Assembly (NCBI RefSeq): GCF_049705945.1 | Contig: NZ_JBNAMV010000004.1 | Location: 372,001 to 436,000 of the forward strand | Length of the DNA stretch: 64,000 nt | Reading direction: 5' to 3' | From: Salarchaeum japonicum_A | Lineage (GTDB): Archaea > Halobacteriota > Halobacteria > Halobacteriales > Halobacteriaceae | Part shown: in pieces, positions 42,990 to 51,440 of the stretch | How the letters are laid out: each line of letters starts with the position of its first letter | Position numbering within the stretch: the first letter of the stretch is position 1 | Made by a program: the position numbers and the translations under genes | Notes under the pieces: generated by a model | Seen by the model: the letters and a program-made list of their open reading frames with translations, nothing else | The model's database searches: none | What the model was told of the DNA's origin: nothing

Positions 42990-43453
42990 ATGGTTGAGAG
43001 AAATCGGGGTCGGCGGGCGTTCCGCCGGACTCGTTCTACCCCTATCTCGTCGGGGAGGGAACGGCATCGAAGCAGTGGCGCGACCTCGGCGTGGACGACG
43101 CGCTCGCCGAGGCGGGCGTGACGGACGCGCAGGCGGGCGGCGCGACCGTGGACTACGAAACGCTCCTCGACATCGACCCGGACGCAATCGCCGTCCGTCT
43201 CTCCGGGAACATCTCGGACGCCTACTTCCAGGAGAACATCGTGAAGCCCATGCAGGAGGACGAGGTGGCGAGCCGGCTCACCGCGGTGCAGGACGGCCGC
43301 GTGTTCTACGGCGGCCTCACCTACCAGGGCCCGATCATCCACTTGTTCCAGCTCGAAACCGCCGCGCGCGGGCTCTTCCCGGACACGTTCGACGCCGAGG
43401 AGGAACTGTTCGACCGCGCCCGCGTCGCCTCCATCGTGCGGGGTGAGTCCTGA
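42990..43453 (+). pseudogene. truncated iron-siderophore ABC transporter substrate-binding protein
   Basis: The frame ending at 43453 encodes the C-terminal third of a BtuF/FecB-type binding protein (YPYLVGEGTASKQWRDLGVD, GRVFYGGLTYQGPIIHLFQL). The ATG right after the iron box (42990) is in another frame, and the substrate-protein frame has a stop at 42995, so the N-terminal two thirds were lost with a frame change. A GTG at 43091 could still start a 120-residue fragment. The end overlaps the FAD gene (TGATG). Confidence 0.7.
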
Positions 43454-44298
43454 TGGCGGACCGGGACGTGGTCGTGGTCGGCGGCGGCCCGACCGGCTGT
43501 TCGACCGGCGTGTTCACCGCGCGGTACGGCCTCGATACGATGGTGTTCGACCGCGGGAACGCGGCGCTCGCGCGTGCGGCGTTCATCGAAAACTACCCGG
43601 GGTTCCCCGCGGGCATCGACACCGAAACCCTCCGCGACCGCCTGCACGACCACGTCGAGGAAGCGGGCGCGGCGCTCGTCTCCGACATGGTCGAATCGGT
43701 CGAGGAGACCGAGGACGGCTTCGTCGTGGAAACCCAGGAGGGCCGGACCGTGGAGACGCGGTACGTGGTCGCGGCGGCGTGGTACGACGGCAGCTATCTC
43801 CGCGAGATTCTGGGCGACGAGGCGTTCCAGAAGCACGCCCACGGCGGCGAGACCTACGAGCACTTCGACCCCGAGTACGCCGACGCGGACGGCCGCGTGG
43901 GCGTCGAAGGCTTGTACGTCGCTGCGCCTGCGGGCGAGCGGAACGCGCAAGCCATCATCGCCGCGGGAACGGGCGCGCACGTCGCGCGCGAACTCATCGC
44001 CGACCACCGCGCGAGCGAGGGCTACCCCGAGGGCGTTCGAGCGCACTACGACTGGCTGCGCCCCCACTCCGAGTTCACCGGCGACTGGGCCGAGCGCGAG
44101 CGCTGGCGCGAGTGGTACGACAGCGAGACGCCCGACGACGCGGACGACGACCGCAGAGAGCAGTACATCGACGACGCGTTCGCCACCCGGCGCAGCCCCG
44201 AAGCGGTCGCGGACCTCCGGGAGCGCGCGCACGACCGCCTGCTCGAACACATCGACGACGACCGCATCCGCGCGTACCTCGACGACGAAGTCGTTTGA
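43453..44298 (+). CDS. thioredoxin-reductase-like FAD protein without an NADPH domain
   Basis: A 281-residue flavoprotein. VVVVGGGPTGCSTGVFTARY is the FAD-binding motif and VEGLYVAAPAGERNAQAIIA the second FAD segment. Between them there are only about 60 residues: no NADPH-binding domain and no redox-active CxxC pair. The C-terminal 80 residues are charged helices. It starts inside the stop of the siderophore-binding remnant and shares the iron box, so a role in iron acquisition or ferric reduction is plausible. Electron donor unknown. Confidence 0.75.
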   Translation: MADRDVVVVGGGPTGCSTGVFTARYGLDTMVFDRGNAALARAAFIENYPGFPAGIDTETLRDRLHDHVEEAGAALVSDMVESVEETEDGFVVETQEGRTVETRYVVAAAWYDGSYLREILGDEAFQKHAHGGETYEHFDPEYADADGRVGVEGLYVAAPAGERNAQAIIAAGTGAHVARELIADHRASEGYPEGVRAHYDWLRPHSEFTGDWAERERWREWYDSETPDDADDDRREQYIDDAFATRRSPEAVADLRERAHDRLLEHIDDDRIRAYLDDEVV

Positions 44299-44352
44299 CT
44301 GGCGTCTGACGGCCCACAATCCTTTTCGTAACCCGCACACGACGTAGCAGTA

Positions 44353-45165
44353 ATGAGTTCGCTCCCCGGTCTCGCGACCGACCTCGTGGACGGCGTCGAC
44401 GCGCTCTTCCTGTTCTCGCCGAGCGGGTCGTACTACGAGCGCGCGACCGACTTGGAAGACACCGACGTGGTCGTGGTCGCGCAGGAGAACACGGTCGGCG
44501 CGGACGAGTTCGTCGAACTCCCCCTGGACTTCGCGGAGGTGACGGAGCGCGTTCGATTCGGCGTCGAGGGCGCGCTCGACAACGGCGTCGTGGAGGACGG
44601 TGAACTGCTCGCGTGCGCGACGAGCGTCTTCGGGGACGACATCGACACCATAAGTCGCGTACGGGCCGACGACTCCGCGCACTCCGGCATCTACGACCTC
44701 TTCGTGAATTCGCGCGCGGACCCGAGCGTCATCCGGGACGTGCTCGACGTGGTCATCGAACTCGGCCGGAAGGGCCAGAAGGGCAAGCCCGTGGGCGCGC
44801 TGTTCGTCGTCGGGGACGCCGGGAAGGTGATGAACAAGAGCCGGCCGCTCTCCTACAATCCGTTCGAGAAGTCGCACGTCCACGTCGGCGACCCCATCGT
44901 GAACGTGATGCTGAAGGAGTTCTCCCGGCTCGACGGCGCGTTCGTCATCACGGACTCGGGGAAGATCGCGTCCGCGTACCGCTACCTCGAACCGAGCGCG
45001 GAGGGCGTTGACATCCCGAAGGGACTCGGCACCCGCCACATGGCCGCGGCGTCCATCACGCGGGACACGAACGCGGTCTCGGTAGTGCTCTCCGAGAGCG
45101 ACGGGCTGGTTCGCGCGTTCAAGGGCGGCGAGCTCGTCCTCGAACTCGACCCGGAGGCGTACTGA
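44353..45165 (+). CDS. dacZ: DacZ-type diadenylate cyclase (c-di-AMP synthase)
   Basis: A 270-residue protein with an archaeal N-terminal domain and a C-terminal DAC domain. GAFVITDSG carries the DGA motif (residues 194-196), and GLGTRHMAAASIT the RHR-type motif, here R228-H229-M230. GKPVGALFVVGDAGKVM is also typical. It joins two ATP into c-di-AMP, which in Haloferax is essential and linked to osmotic balance. It shares one base with the next gene, a membrane protein. Confidence 0.88.
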   Translation: MSSLPGLATDLVDGVDALFLFSPSGSYYERATDLEDTDVVVVAQENTVGADEFVELPLDFAEVTERVRFGVEGALDNGVVEDGELLACATSVFGDDIDTISRVRADDSAHSGIYDLFVNSRADPSVIRDVLDVVIELGRKGQKGKPVGALFVVGDAGKVMNKSRPLSYNPFEKSHVHVGDPIVNVMLKEFSRLDGAFVITDSGKIASAYRYLEPSAEGVDIPKGLGTRHMAAASITRDTNAVSVVLSESDGLVRAFKGGELVLELDPEAY

Positions 45166-45935
45166 TGGAGGTATCCCAGTTCGTCGCGGAGAACTACGAC
45201 TACATCCTCGCCGCCGTCATCGTCGCACTCGGGTTCGTGACCGGCGTGCTCGCGCGCCGAATGAACGAGCGCGTAATGGAAGCGCTCGGCGTCGGCGACG
45301 CCGTCGAGGGCACGAGCGTCGAGCGCACCGCCCGCGACTTCGGGACGACAACGACGGCGTTCGTCGCCCGCATTTCGGGCTGGGTCATCTACGGCGTCGC
45401 CATCGTCCTCGCGGTGCGCGTCGTGAACCCGCTTCTGGCGACGGCTCTCTGGGTGCAGGTGACGGGCTACCTCCCGAACGTCGTTATCGCGCTCGTCGTG
45501 CTCGTCGTCGGCCTCATCGCGGGCGACAAAGCCGAACTCGCCGTGAGCGAACGACTCCGCGGCGTCAAACTCCCCGAAATCGGCGTGATTCCCGTCGCCG
45601 CCCGGTACAGCGTCGTGTTCGTCGCCGCGCTGGTCGCGCTCAGCCAGCTCGGCGTCGCGACGACGGCGTTGGTCGTCGCGTTCGCCGCCTACCTCGCCGC
45701 CGGCATCGTCCTCACTGTCGTCGCCACCCGCGACCTGCTCGCCGCGGGCGCGGCCGGTCTCTACCTCCTCCTCACCGAACCCTACGGTATCGGCGACACG
45801 ATTCGCGTCGAGGACATGGAGGGGTTCGTGCAGGAAGTTGACGTGTTCGTCACGCGCATCGAGGACGACGGCACGGAGTACGTCGTACCGAACCACCTCG
45901 TGCTTCGCTCGGGCGTCGTCCGCGTCATCGACTAG
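45165..45935 (+). CDS. MscS-like membrane protein coupled to DacZ
   Basis: A 256-residue protein with about five helices, a Gly/Ala-rich pore-type helix (VVAFAAYLAAGIVLTVVATR) and a small beta domain of the MscS form (LTEPYGIGDTIRVEDMEGFV, then GTEYVVPNHLVLRSGVV). It lacks the large C-terminal cage. The start overlaps the DacZ stop, so c-di-AMP synthesis and this putative channel are produced together. Confidence 0.75.
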   Translation: MEVSQFVAENYDYILAAVIVALGFVTGVLARRMNERVMEALGVGDAVEGTSVERTARDFGTTTTAFVARISGWVIYGVAIVLAVRVVNPLLATALWVQVTGYLPNVVIALVVLVVGLIAGDKAELAVSERLRGVKLPEIGVIPVAARYSVVFVAALVALSQLGVATTALVVAFAAYLAAGIVLTVVATRDLLAAGAAGLYLLLTEPYGIGDTIRVEDMEGFVQEVDVFVTRIEDDGTEYVVPNHLVLRSGVVRVID

Positions 45936-46432
45936 TCCACGACTTCCGCCGGGACGCCCGCGACCGTCGCTCCGTCGGGCACGTCCTCCGCGACGAGGCT
46001 GTTCGCCGCGACTTGCGCCTCCTCGCCGATTTCGACGCCGGGGAGCACTATCGCGCCCGCGCCGATCATCGCGCGCTCGCCGATGACGACCTCGCCGGTC
46101 CGGTACTCGTCTTGGAGGAACTCGTGGCAGAGCACCGTCGCGTCGTACCCGATGATAGCGTCCGCTTCGACCGTGATGAGGTGCGGCCAGAACACGTCCG
46201 GCGTCGCCTCCAGTCCCCAGGATGCGCCCGGTTCGACCGTCATTCCGAGGAACGTCGTGTACAGCCAGTTCTTCAGTCGCATGCTCGGCGTGATGCGCGC
46301 GAGTACGATGACGACGTAGTTGAGCGCCACCCGGAGCGGGTGGACGGCGTCCGGCCAGTGCCGAAGAGAGTTGCCGGGCCCGACCGTTGGATGGCGGTCG
46401 AGGCGGTCGTGGCGTCGCTCGGTCACGCCCAC
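45932..46432 (-). CDS. hexapeptide-repeat acyltransferase
   Basis: A 166-residue left-handed beta-helix protein (ADAIIGYDATVLCHEF, then VIGERAMIGAGAIVLPGVEI and AANSLVAEDVPDGATVAGVP), typical of O- or N-acetyltransferases. The substrate is unknown; cell-surface sugars are likely targets. Tail-to-tail overlap of four bases with the MscS-like gene. Confidence 0.82.
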   Translation of the reverse strand: MGVTERRHDRLDRHPTVGPGNSLRHWPDAVHPLRVALNYVVIVLARITPSMRLKNWLYTTFLGMTVEPGASWGLEATPDVFWPHLITVEADAIIGYDATVLCHEFLQDEYRTGEVVIGERAMIGAGAIVLPGVEIGEEAQVAANSLVAEDVPDGATVAGVPAEVVD

Positions 46433-46467
46433 CGATATGCGGCGCGCGCGCTAAAACCCACGTGTTT

Positions 46468-46501
46468 CGACGAACGTCGAGGCTAGTGTTTATGTTCGTC
46501 G
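46468..46501 (+). promoter_or_regulatory. inverted repeat flanking the TATA box of a small HTH gene
   Basis: CGACGAAC (46468-46475) and GTTCGTCG (46494-46501) are exact inverted repeats with an 18-base spacer that contains the TATA-like GTGTTTATG. The ATG is at 46524. The layout suits a dimeric repressor, possibly the HTH protein itself. Confidence 0.5.
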
Positions 46502-46523
46502 TATCCGTTTCGCCGGCTGACGA

Positions 46524-46739
46524 ATGAGCGAACGACAGATACCGAACGACGTGGCGTCGGCACGCGGAAAACTCGTCTACCTCTACCTCGAAACCGAAGG
46601 AACAGCGTCGCTCGCGGACATCCAGGCCGCGCTCGACCTCTCGCAGCTCACGCTCCTCACCGTCCTGCGGTCGCTCCGCGAGACGGGGCACGTCCAGCGG
46701 ACCGACGGCGGGTTCGCTACGGCTTCGCGACCGGCGTGA
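46524..46739 (+). CDS. small winged-helix protein
   Basis: A 71-residue stand-alone winged-helix domain (KLVYLYLETEGTASLADIQA, then ALDLSQLTLLTVLRSLRETG as the recognition region). Its promoter lies between 8-base inverted repeats, which hints at autoregulation. Its last 23 bases overlap the convergent CxxC mini-protein gene. Confidence 0.75.
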   Translation: MSERQIPNDVASARGKLVYLYLETEGTASLADIQAALDLSQLTLLTVLRSLRETGHVQRTDGGFATASRPA

Positions 46740-46887
46740 ACTCGCCGGTGACGTCCCAATCGTGGATGCAGTACACGTCTCCGACAGCGTCGCCGCCGAC
46801 CTGCCACGCGCCGGCGTCCTCGTCCCATACCTCGCGTCGCCCGCAGCGGAGACACGACCGCTCGTCGGGCGTCCTGATTTCGACCAT
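46717..46887 (-). CDS. 56-residue HEWD-type CxxC mini-protein
   Basis: Read directly from the reverse strand: ATG at 46885-46887, stop at 46717-46719. CLRCGRREVWDEDAGAWQV has a CxxC pair near residues 12-15, and YCIHDWDVTGEFTPV near 39-54 matches the HEWD-type ending of a haloarchaeal mini-protein family I know from memory. Probably zinc-binding. It is upstream of nothing on its strand and overlaps the end of the HTH gene. Confidence 0.7.
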   Translation of the reverse strand: MVEIRTPDERSCLRCGRREVWDEDAGAWQVGGDAVGDVYCIHDWDVTGEFTPVAKP

Positions 46888-46914
46888 GTGCGGGGTACGT
46901 GCCCGAGAACCACG

Positions 46915-49284
46915 TTACTTGTGGTCGCGCCAGAACGTGTCGAGTTGGTCGCCGAGGAACTCCGGCGACATCCGCACGAACTCCGCGCGCTCCTCCGGCG
47001 AGAGGTACTCGTGGACGGAGTGGCGCGCGCCCTCGACGTACCGGCGGCCCGCGAGCACGCGCACGCCGACCTCGTCCCGTCCGCGGATGACGCGTCCGAT
47101 GGCCTGTCGGGAGCGCCGAACCGCGGGCACCGTGAGCGCGTACTCGAACGCCTTCTCCTCGCCGAACGCCTCGCCGTACGCGTGCCGGACCGCGCGGACG
47201 CGCGGCGACCCGATGTTCACGAGCGGAATCCCGACGACGAGACACGCCGCCAGTTTCTCGCCGTCGTAGTCCACGCCCTCCGTCAGCGTGCCGCGCGTGC
47301 TCGTCACGAGCACCTTCCCGTCTCCCGCGAAGAACTCCGCCTTGAGTTCGTCCGTCGCCTCGTTCGACGAACTCGAATCCACGAGCACGTCCTTCTCCAC
47401 GGCGTCCGCGAGGTACTCGCCCGCCCACGCCGCCTCCCGGTAGTTCGGCATGCAGACGAGGACGTTCCCGGGACTCCGCGCGACGGTTCGCAGGACGTAC
47501 TCGTACTGGTCGCGCGTTCGCGTGGGTTCGCCCGGTTCACCGCGGTTCGAGCGCGTGAACGGCGCGGCGTCCACGACGAAACTCGCGCGGTTCGACTCCG
47601 GAAACACCATGTCGTACGTGCGCTCCACCACGGGCCGGTCGTCGGCGTCGGCGAGCGCGTCCAGTCCGACGACCTCCCGGAACACGTCGATGGGTTCGAG
47701 CGTCGCGCTCATCAGCACGCCGCCGCCGACCTCTTCGAGCACGTCCCGTATCTGGTCGCCGGGCATGCAGTTATAGGTCACGAGCGCGGGCGTGTACGCC
47801 TCCTCGTACGTCCGCGAGACGGACGCGGCGTCGGCGGGCGCGTGTTCGAGTTCTATCTCCCGGAAGAACTCGACGTGGTCGCGCTCCCACCACGCGCCGA
47901 GGAGGACGCCGACGCTCGTGCAGACGCACTGCCGGTCGTTGTCGCCCTCGTTCAGCACGGCCTCCACCGCGGACCCCACTTCTCCGAGCGACCGCCACAG
48001 CCCGCCCGTGTACCCCGACTCCTCCGCCCACTCCGTGAGGTCGTCGACCTCGTCCGTCTCCGGGTCCCGCAGCGGGATTTCGAGGTCGCGCTCCGGGAGG
48101 CGGTCGGGCGCGAGCGTTCCGTACTCACTGGTGAGGTGTGATTCGACGCGGTCGTCGAGCCAGCCGATGATATCGTCCACGAGGTTCTTCGCGTCCTCCA
48201 CGGCGTCGAGGGTCGCGCCGTAGTCACCGAGTTTCTGGTCGAACTCGCGCTCGTTCTCGTGTCTCTGCCGGGCGTACTGGAGGAGCGTCTGGAAGTCGTT
48301 GCGCGCGCGAACGAGCGTGTGCCGGCCGATGCGGTCGCTCAGAAGGTCGCGAACGCGCTCTTCCATCCGGTGGGCTTCGTCCACGACGACGAACGTCCCC
48401 TCGTCGAGCAGGCCTTCGAGGAGCGGGCGCGTCCCGGGGTCGAAGAGGTGATTGTAGTTCCCGACGATGACGTCGGCGTGTTCGAGGAGGACGGACTGCG
48501 CGCGGTGCGGGCACGTCCCGTACTCGACCGCGCCCGGCAGGAGTTCCTCCACCGTGACGACGTGGTTCTCGCCCGCCTCGAACCCGATGGGCGACCCTTT
48601 CTCGCGGCCGTACCAGTCCGCCTCGAACGGACAGTAGAGCGTGTCCTCGTCGCTGACTTCGTCGGGCGCGCTCGGCTGGTGGCGGACGTACGGCGACTCC
48701 GCGCCCGCGGTCGCGAGCGCGCCAGAGAGCGTCTCGGGGTCGTCGTGGCGGGCGTCGCGGGCGAGGCGTCGCGCGGTCGCGGCGTCCCACCACGCGTCCT
48801 CCAGCGCGTCCTCGGGCCGGAGCGCCGCCGTCGCTTCGCCGGTCGTCGTGCCGCGCGTCGACCCTTCCCCGCCCTCCACCAGGGCCGCGGTGTTCTCTCG
48901 GAGGTCGTCGCAGCGCTCGTGCGTGCTCGCGTCCCGCGGGAACACGTCCTCACGGCCGTACGGGCAGAGGTCGCGCTTCCCCACGAGCGACACGCCGTTC
49001 ATCGGCTCGTCCCGTTCGGCGTTCATCGTGCGGAGGTCGTCCACGAACTGCTGGAGTTGCTGTTTCACGGGCGTGACGACGAGCACTCGCTCGAACCGAC
49101 TCGTCTCCCGGACGAGCGTCGCGCCCGCCGTCAGCGCGGCCATCGTCTTCCCAGTCCCACACGGCCCCTCCATCGCGAGAAAACCCCGGTGTCTGCCGAC
49201 CTCGATCGCGGTCTCTATCGCGTCCGCCTGGTTCGCGTACGGCTCGTCGAACCCGAACACGGACTCCCAGGCGGACTCACTCAT
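46915..49284 (-). CDS. XPD/Rad3-type ATP-dependent DNA helicase
   Basis: A 789-residue superfamily 2 helicase. Walker A is MEGPCGTGKTMAALTAGA near residues 38-55, and the DEAH motif is FVVVDEAHRMEERV. Cysteines between motifs I and II (LCPYG, ERCDDL, YCPFEADWYG, GTCPHRA) match a [4Fe-4S] domain. C-terminal motif VI is AIGRVIRGRDEVGVRVLAGR. It unwinds DNA 5' to 3' in repair. Confidence 0.9.
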   Translation of the reverse strand: MSESAWESVFGFDEPYANQADAIETAIEVGRHRGFLAMEGPCGTGKTMAALTAGATLVRETSRFERVLVVTPVKQQLQQFVDDLRTMNAERDEPMNGVSLVGKRDLCPYGREDVFPRDASTHERCDDLRENTAALVEGGEGSTRGTTTGEATAALRPEDALEDAWWDAATARRLARDARHDDPETLSGALATAGAESPYVRHQPSAPDEVSDEDTLYCPFEADWYGREKGSPIGFEAGENHVVTVEELLPGAVEYGTCPHRAQSVLLEHADVIVGNYNHLFDPGTRPLLEGLLDEGTFVVVDEAHRMEERVRDLLSDRIGRHTLVRARNDFQTLLQYARQRHENEREFDQKLGDYGATLDAVEDAKNLVDDIIGWLDDRVESHLTSEYGTLAPDRLPERDLEIPLRDPETDEVDDLTEWAEESGYTGGLWRSLGEVGSAVEAVLNEGDNDRQCVCTSVGVLLGAWWERDHVEFFREIELEHAPADAASVSRTYEEAYTPALVTYNCMPGDQIRDVLEEVGGGVLMSATLEPIDVFREVVGLDALADADDRPVVERTYDMVFPESNRASFVVDAAPFTRSNRGEPGEPTRTRDQYEYVLRTVARSPGNVLVCMPNYREAAWAGEYLADAVEKDVLVDSSSSNEATDELKAEFFAGDGKVLVTSTRGTLTEGVDYDGEKLAACLVVGIPLVNIGSPRVRAVRHAYGEAFGEEKAFEYALTVPAVRRSRQAIGRVIRGRDEVGVRVLAGRRYVEGARHSVHEYLSPEERAEFVRMSPEFLGDQLDTFWRDHK

Positions 49285-49309
49285 CTACTCGCGGATGGGG
49301 CCGCTTCAC

Positions 49310-50329
49310 CTAAGAAGTCGCGGATTCCAGCACGAAGTCCACGTCGAGCGGAACGCCGCCCTTCGCGTACCCGGCGCGCGAGCCGTCCGGCCGCAGGCGG
49401 AACACGACCGCGGGCCGATGGCCGACGTCAGGGCGTTCGTCGAGGATTCGCTGCCAGTCGTCGTCACGGAAACTCGAACAGTCCACGAACAACACCGCGC
49501 CCCCGCCGTGCGCCTGTAGCTGTCCGCGGGTCTTCGTGTCCACCGTCTCCTTCACGGCCGCTATCGGCGAGTTCGCGATACGCCGCGACGGCGGGTTCGG
49601 GCGCGTCACCTCCACGAGTACGCCGTTCCCCTCGGCGTCGTCCGCGCGGAAGTCGAGCGAGTGCCCCGTGGACACCTCGATTTCCGGGGTGAGGTCGTAG
49701 CCCGCTTCCGTGAGGACGTACGCGACGTTGAACTCGCTCATCGTCGCGCTCATCCGCACGAGGTCGAACTCCGCGCTCGTCCCGAGTTTCGACGCCATCT
49801 CGTGACGATATTCCTGGAAGACACCCGCCTTCAGGAAGTCGTCGTAGAATTCGAGGGCGTCCGCGCGGTCGGCGTCCGGAAATCCCGCGGCGTGCTCGCG
49901 GAAGAACTTTCGCGTCGTCTCCCGGCCGTCCTTCGAGGAGAGCACGGGCAGGAAGAACCACGCGAGATAGCGGTAGGGCGCGAGCCACGGTTCCTCCTCC
50001 AAGAGCGTGTCGAGGAACTCGCGTTGCGCCCAGCGAGAAATCGCGTACGGCGCGTCCTCGAAATCGCGCTTGTCGGTGCGCCAGAGCGCGCTCGGCGTCT
50101 CCGTGTTCCCGAGCCAGTACGCCCCCGGGCCGTCAGTCCGCCACGCGAACACGGCGAGGTCGCCGTTCTCCATCTCGAAGCGGCGCGCGCGGTACTCCGG
50201 CGGCGGACTGAACCGGGGGTCGCGGGCGGTCGCGCCGAGGTTGTCGTCGAGCGGTTCGAGCAGGTCGCGGCGCACCCGCTGGTCGCTCCATCCCTCGCCG
50301 GAGTACCTGAATCGGAGCGGCCGAGCCAC
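49310..50329 (-). CDS. haloarchaeal protein with a nuclease-like core (DUF5784-like)
   Basis: A 339-residue protein. The C-terminal half contains GHSLDFRADDAEGNGVLVEV followed by TRP. That is the spacing of the D-(x)n-E-x-K core of PD-(D/E)xK nucleases, but with Thr at the Lys position. The family label DUF5784 is from memory. It lies 25 bases upstream of the Rad3-type helicase on the same strand, so a shared role in DNA repair is suggested by position. Confidence 0.6.
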   Translation of the reverse strand: MARPLRFRYSGEGWSDQRVRRDLLEPLDDNLGATARDPRFSPPPEYRARRFEMENGDLAVFAWRTDGPGAYWLGNTETPSALWRTDKRDFEDAPYAISRWAQREFLDTLLEEEPWLAPYRYLAWFFLPVLSSKDGRETTRKFFREHAAGFPDADRADALEFYDDFLKAGVFQEYRHEMASKLGTSAEFDLVRMSATMSEFNVAYVLTEAGYDLTPEIEVSTGHSLDFRADDAEGNGVLVEVTRPNPPSRRIANSPIAAVKETVDTKTRGQLQAHGGGAVLFVDCSSFRDDDWQRILDERPDVGHRPAVVFRLRPDGSRAGYAKGGVPLDVDFVLESATS

Positions 50330-50368
50330 ACCCAGAATACGCGGGGTCGTCGTTTCAGTCTTCCGAGT

Positions 50369-51166
50369 CTATCGGTTCCACGGGGCCGCGTCGGGGTCGA
50401 TGAGGCGTTCCTCGCGCTCGATGTCGTCGATGCGCGCGACCGCGCCGTCGCTGAGTTCGAGGTCGCGGGCGTGCCAGTTCTCCCGGAGGTGGGGTTCACC
50501 GGTCGCCTTCGGAATCGGGACGACGCCTTTCGCGTCCAGCCACGCCAAGCTGACCTGTGCGGCGGTGGCGTCGTGGTCGTCCGCGATGGATTCGAGGACG
50601 GGATGCCCGACGACCTCGCCCTGCGCGATGGGGCAGTACGCGACCGGCATCACGCCGTGCTCCTCGCAGGCCGCGCGCCACTCGTCCTGCTGGAGGAACG
50701 GATGGCACTCGAACTGGTTCGCGAACACGGGTGCGTCGAGCAGGTCGACGGCCTCCGCGAGCAGGTCGGGCGAGAAGTTCGACACGCCCACGTTCGCCGC
50801 GCGGCCGTCCGCGTAGAGTTCGTCGAACACCGCCAGCGTCTCCGCGGCGTCGTACGCGCTCATCGGCCAGTGCACGTACAGTAAGTCCACGTAGTCCGTG
50901 CCGAGGCGGTCGAGGCTCTCCTCGAACGTCGAGCGCACGTCCGCGGGCGCGAGGTTGTCCGGATGAATCTTCGTCGCGACGAACACGTCCTCGCGGTCGA
51001 CAGCGGCGTTCGCGACGCCCTCGCCGACCGCCGCCTCGTTGTCGTACATCTGCGCAGTGTCGACGTGTCGGTATCCGAGGCGGAGCGCCGTCTCCACCGA
51101 TTCGGCGCACTGCGCTGCCTCGTCGTTCCCCGACGTACCCAGTCCCGGACTCAGTGACTCGTCCAT
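50369..51166 (-). CDS. aldo/keto reductase
   Basis: A 265-residue NADPH-dependent TIM-barrel oxidoreductase. The catalytic tetrad is visible: Asp36 and Tyr41 (GYRHVDTAQMYDNEAAVGEG), Lys66 (VATKIHPDN) and His99 (LLYVHWPM). The cofactor motif VVPIPKATGEPHLREN is near 225. The ATG at 51166 was chosen; the in-frame extension to 51382 runs through the intergenic region into the opposite gene. Substrate unknown. Confidence 0.9.
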   Translation of the reverse strand: MDESLSPGLGTSGNDEAAQCAESVETALRLGYRHVDTAQMYDNEAAVGEGVANAAVDREDVFVATKIHPDNLAPADVRSTFEESLDRLGTDYVDLLYVHWPMSAYDAAETLAVFDELYADGRAANVGVSNFSPDLLAEAVDLLDAPVFANQFECHPFLQQDEWRAACEEHGVMPVAYCPIAQGEVVGHPVLESIADDHDATAAQVSLAWLDAKGVVPIPKATGEPHLRENWHARDLELSDGAVARIDDIEREERLIDPDAAPWNR

Positions 51167-51257
51167 ACCCCGCGTTCTGCGCGCGGGACGGTAAGCGTTC
51201 GGCACGCGGACCCGATAGCCGCCACCCCTTTTCCGATTGCATCCGTCTTCACTTCCT

Positions 51258-51440
51258 ATGTCACGGGAGTGGGAGTACGAGACCTTGCGGCCGCCGCGCG
51301 GCGCGACGCGGAAGGAGGCCACAGACCCGAAGGATGCGTTGAACGAGCTCGGCGCTGACGGCTGGGAGCTCGTGGACACCATCGACTACGCGGACGGCGG
51401 GACGAAGTTCCTCGTACTCAAACGCCCGGTGGAGCGATGA
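51258..51440 (+). CDS. DUF4177-type small protein
   Basis: A 60-residue protein (WEYETLRPPRG, then LNELGADGWELVDTIDYADG and KFLVLKRP), matching the DUF4177 pattern of three strands and a helix. Function unknown. The stop overlaps the next gene's ATG (ATGA). Confidence 0.8.
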   Translation: MSREWEYETLRPPRGATRKEATDPKDALNELGADGWELVDTIDYADGGTKFLVLKRPVER

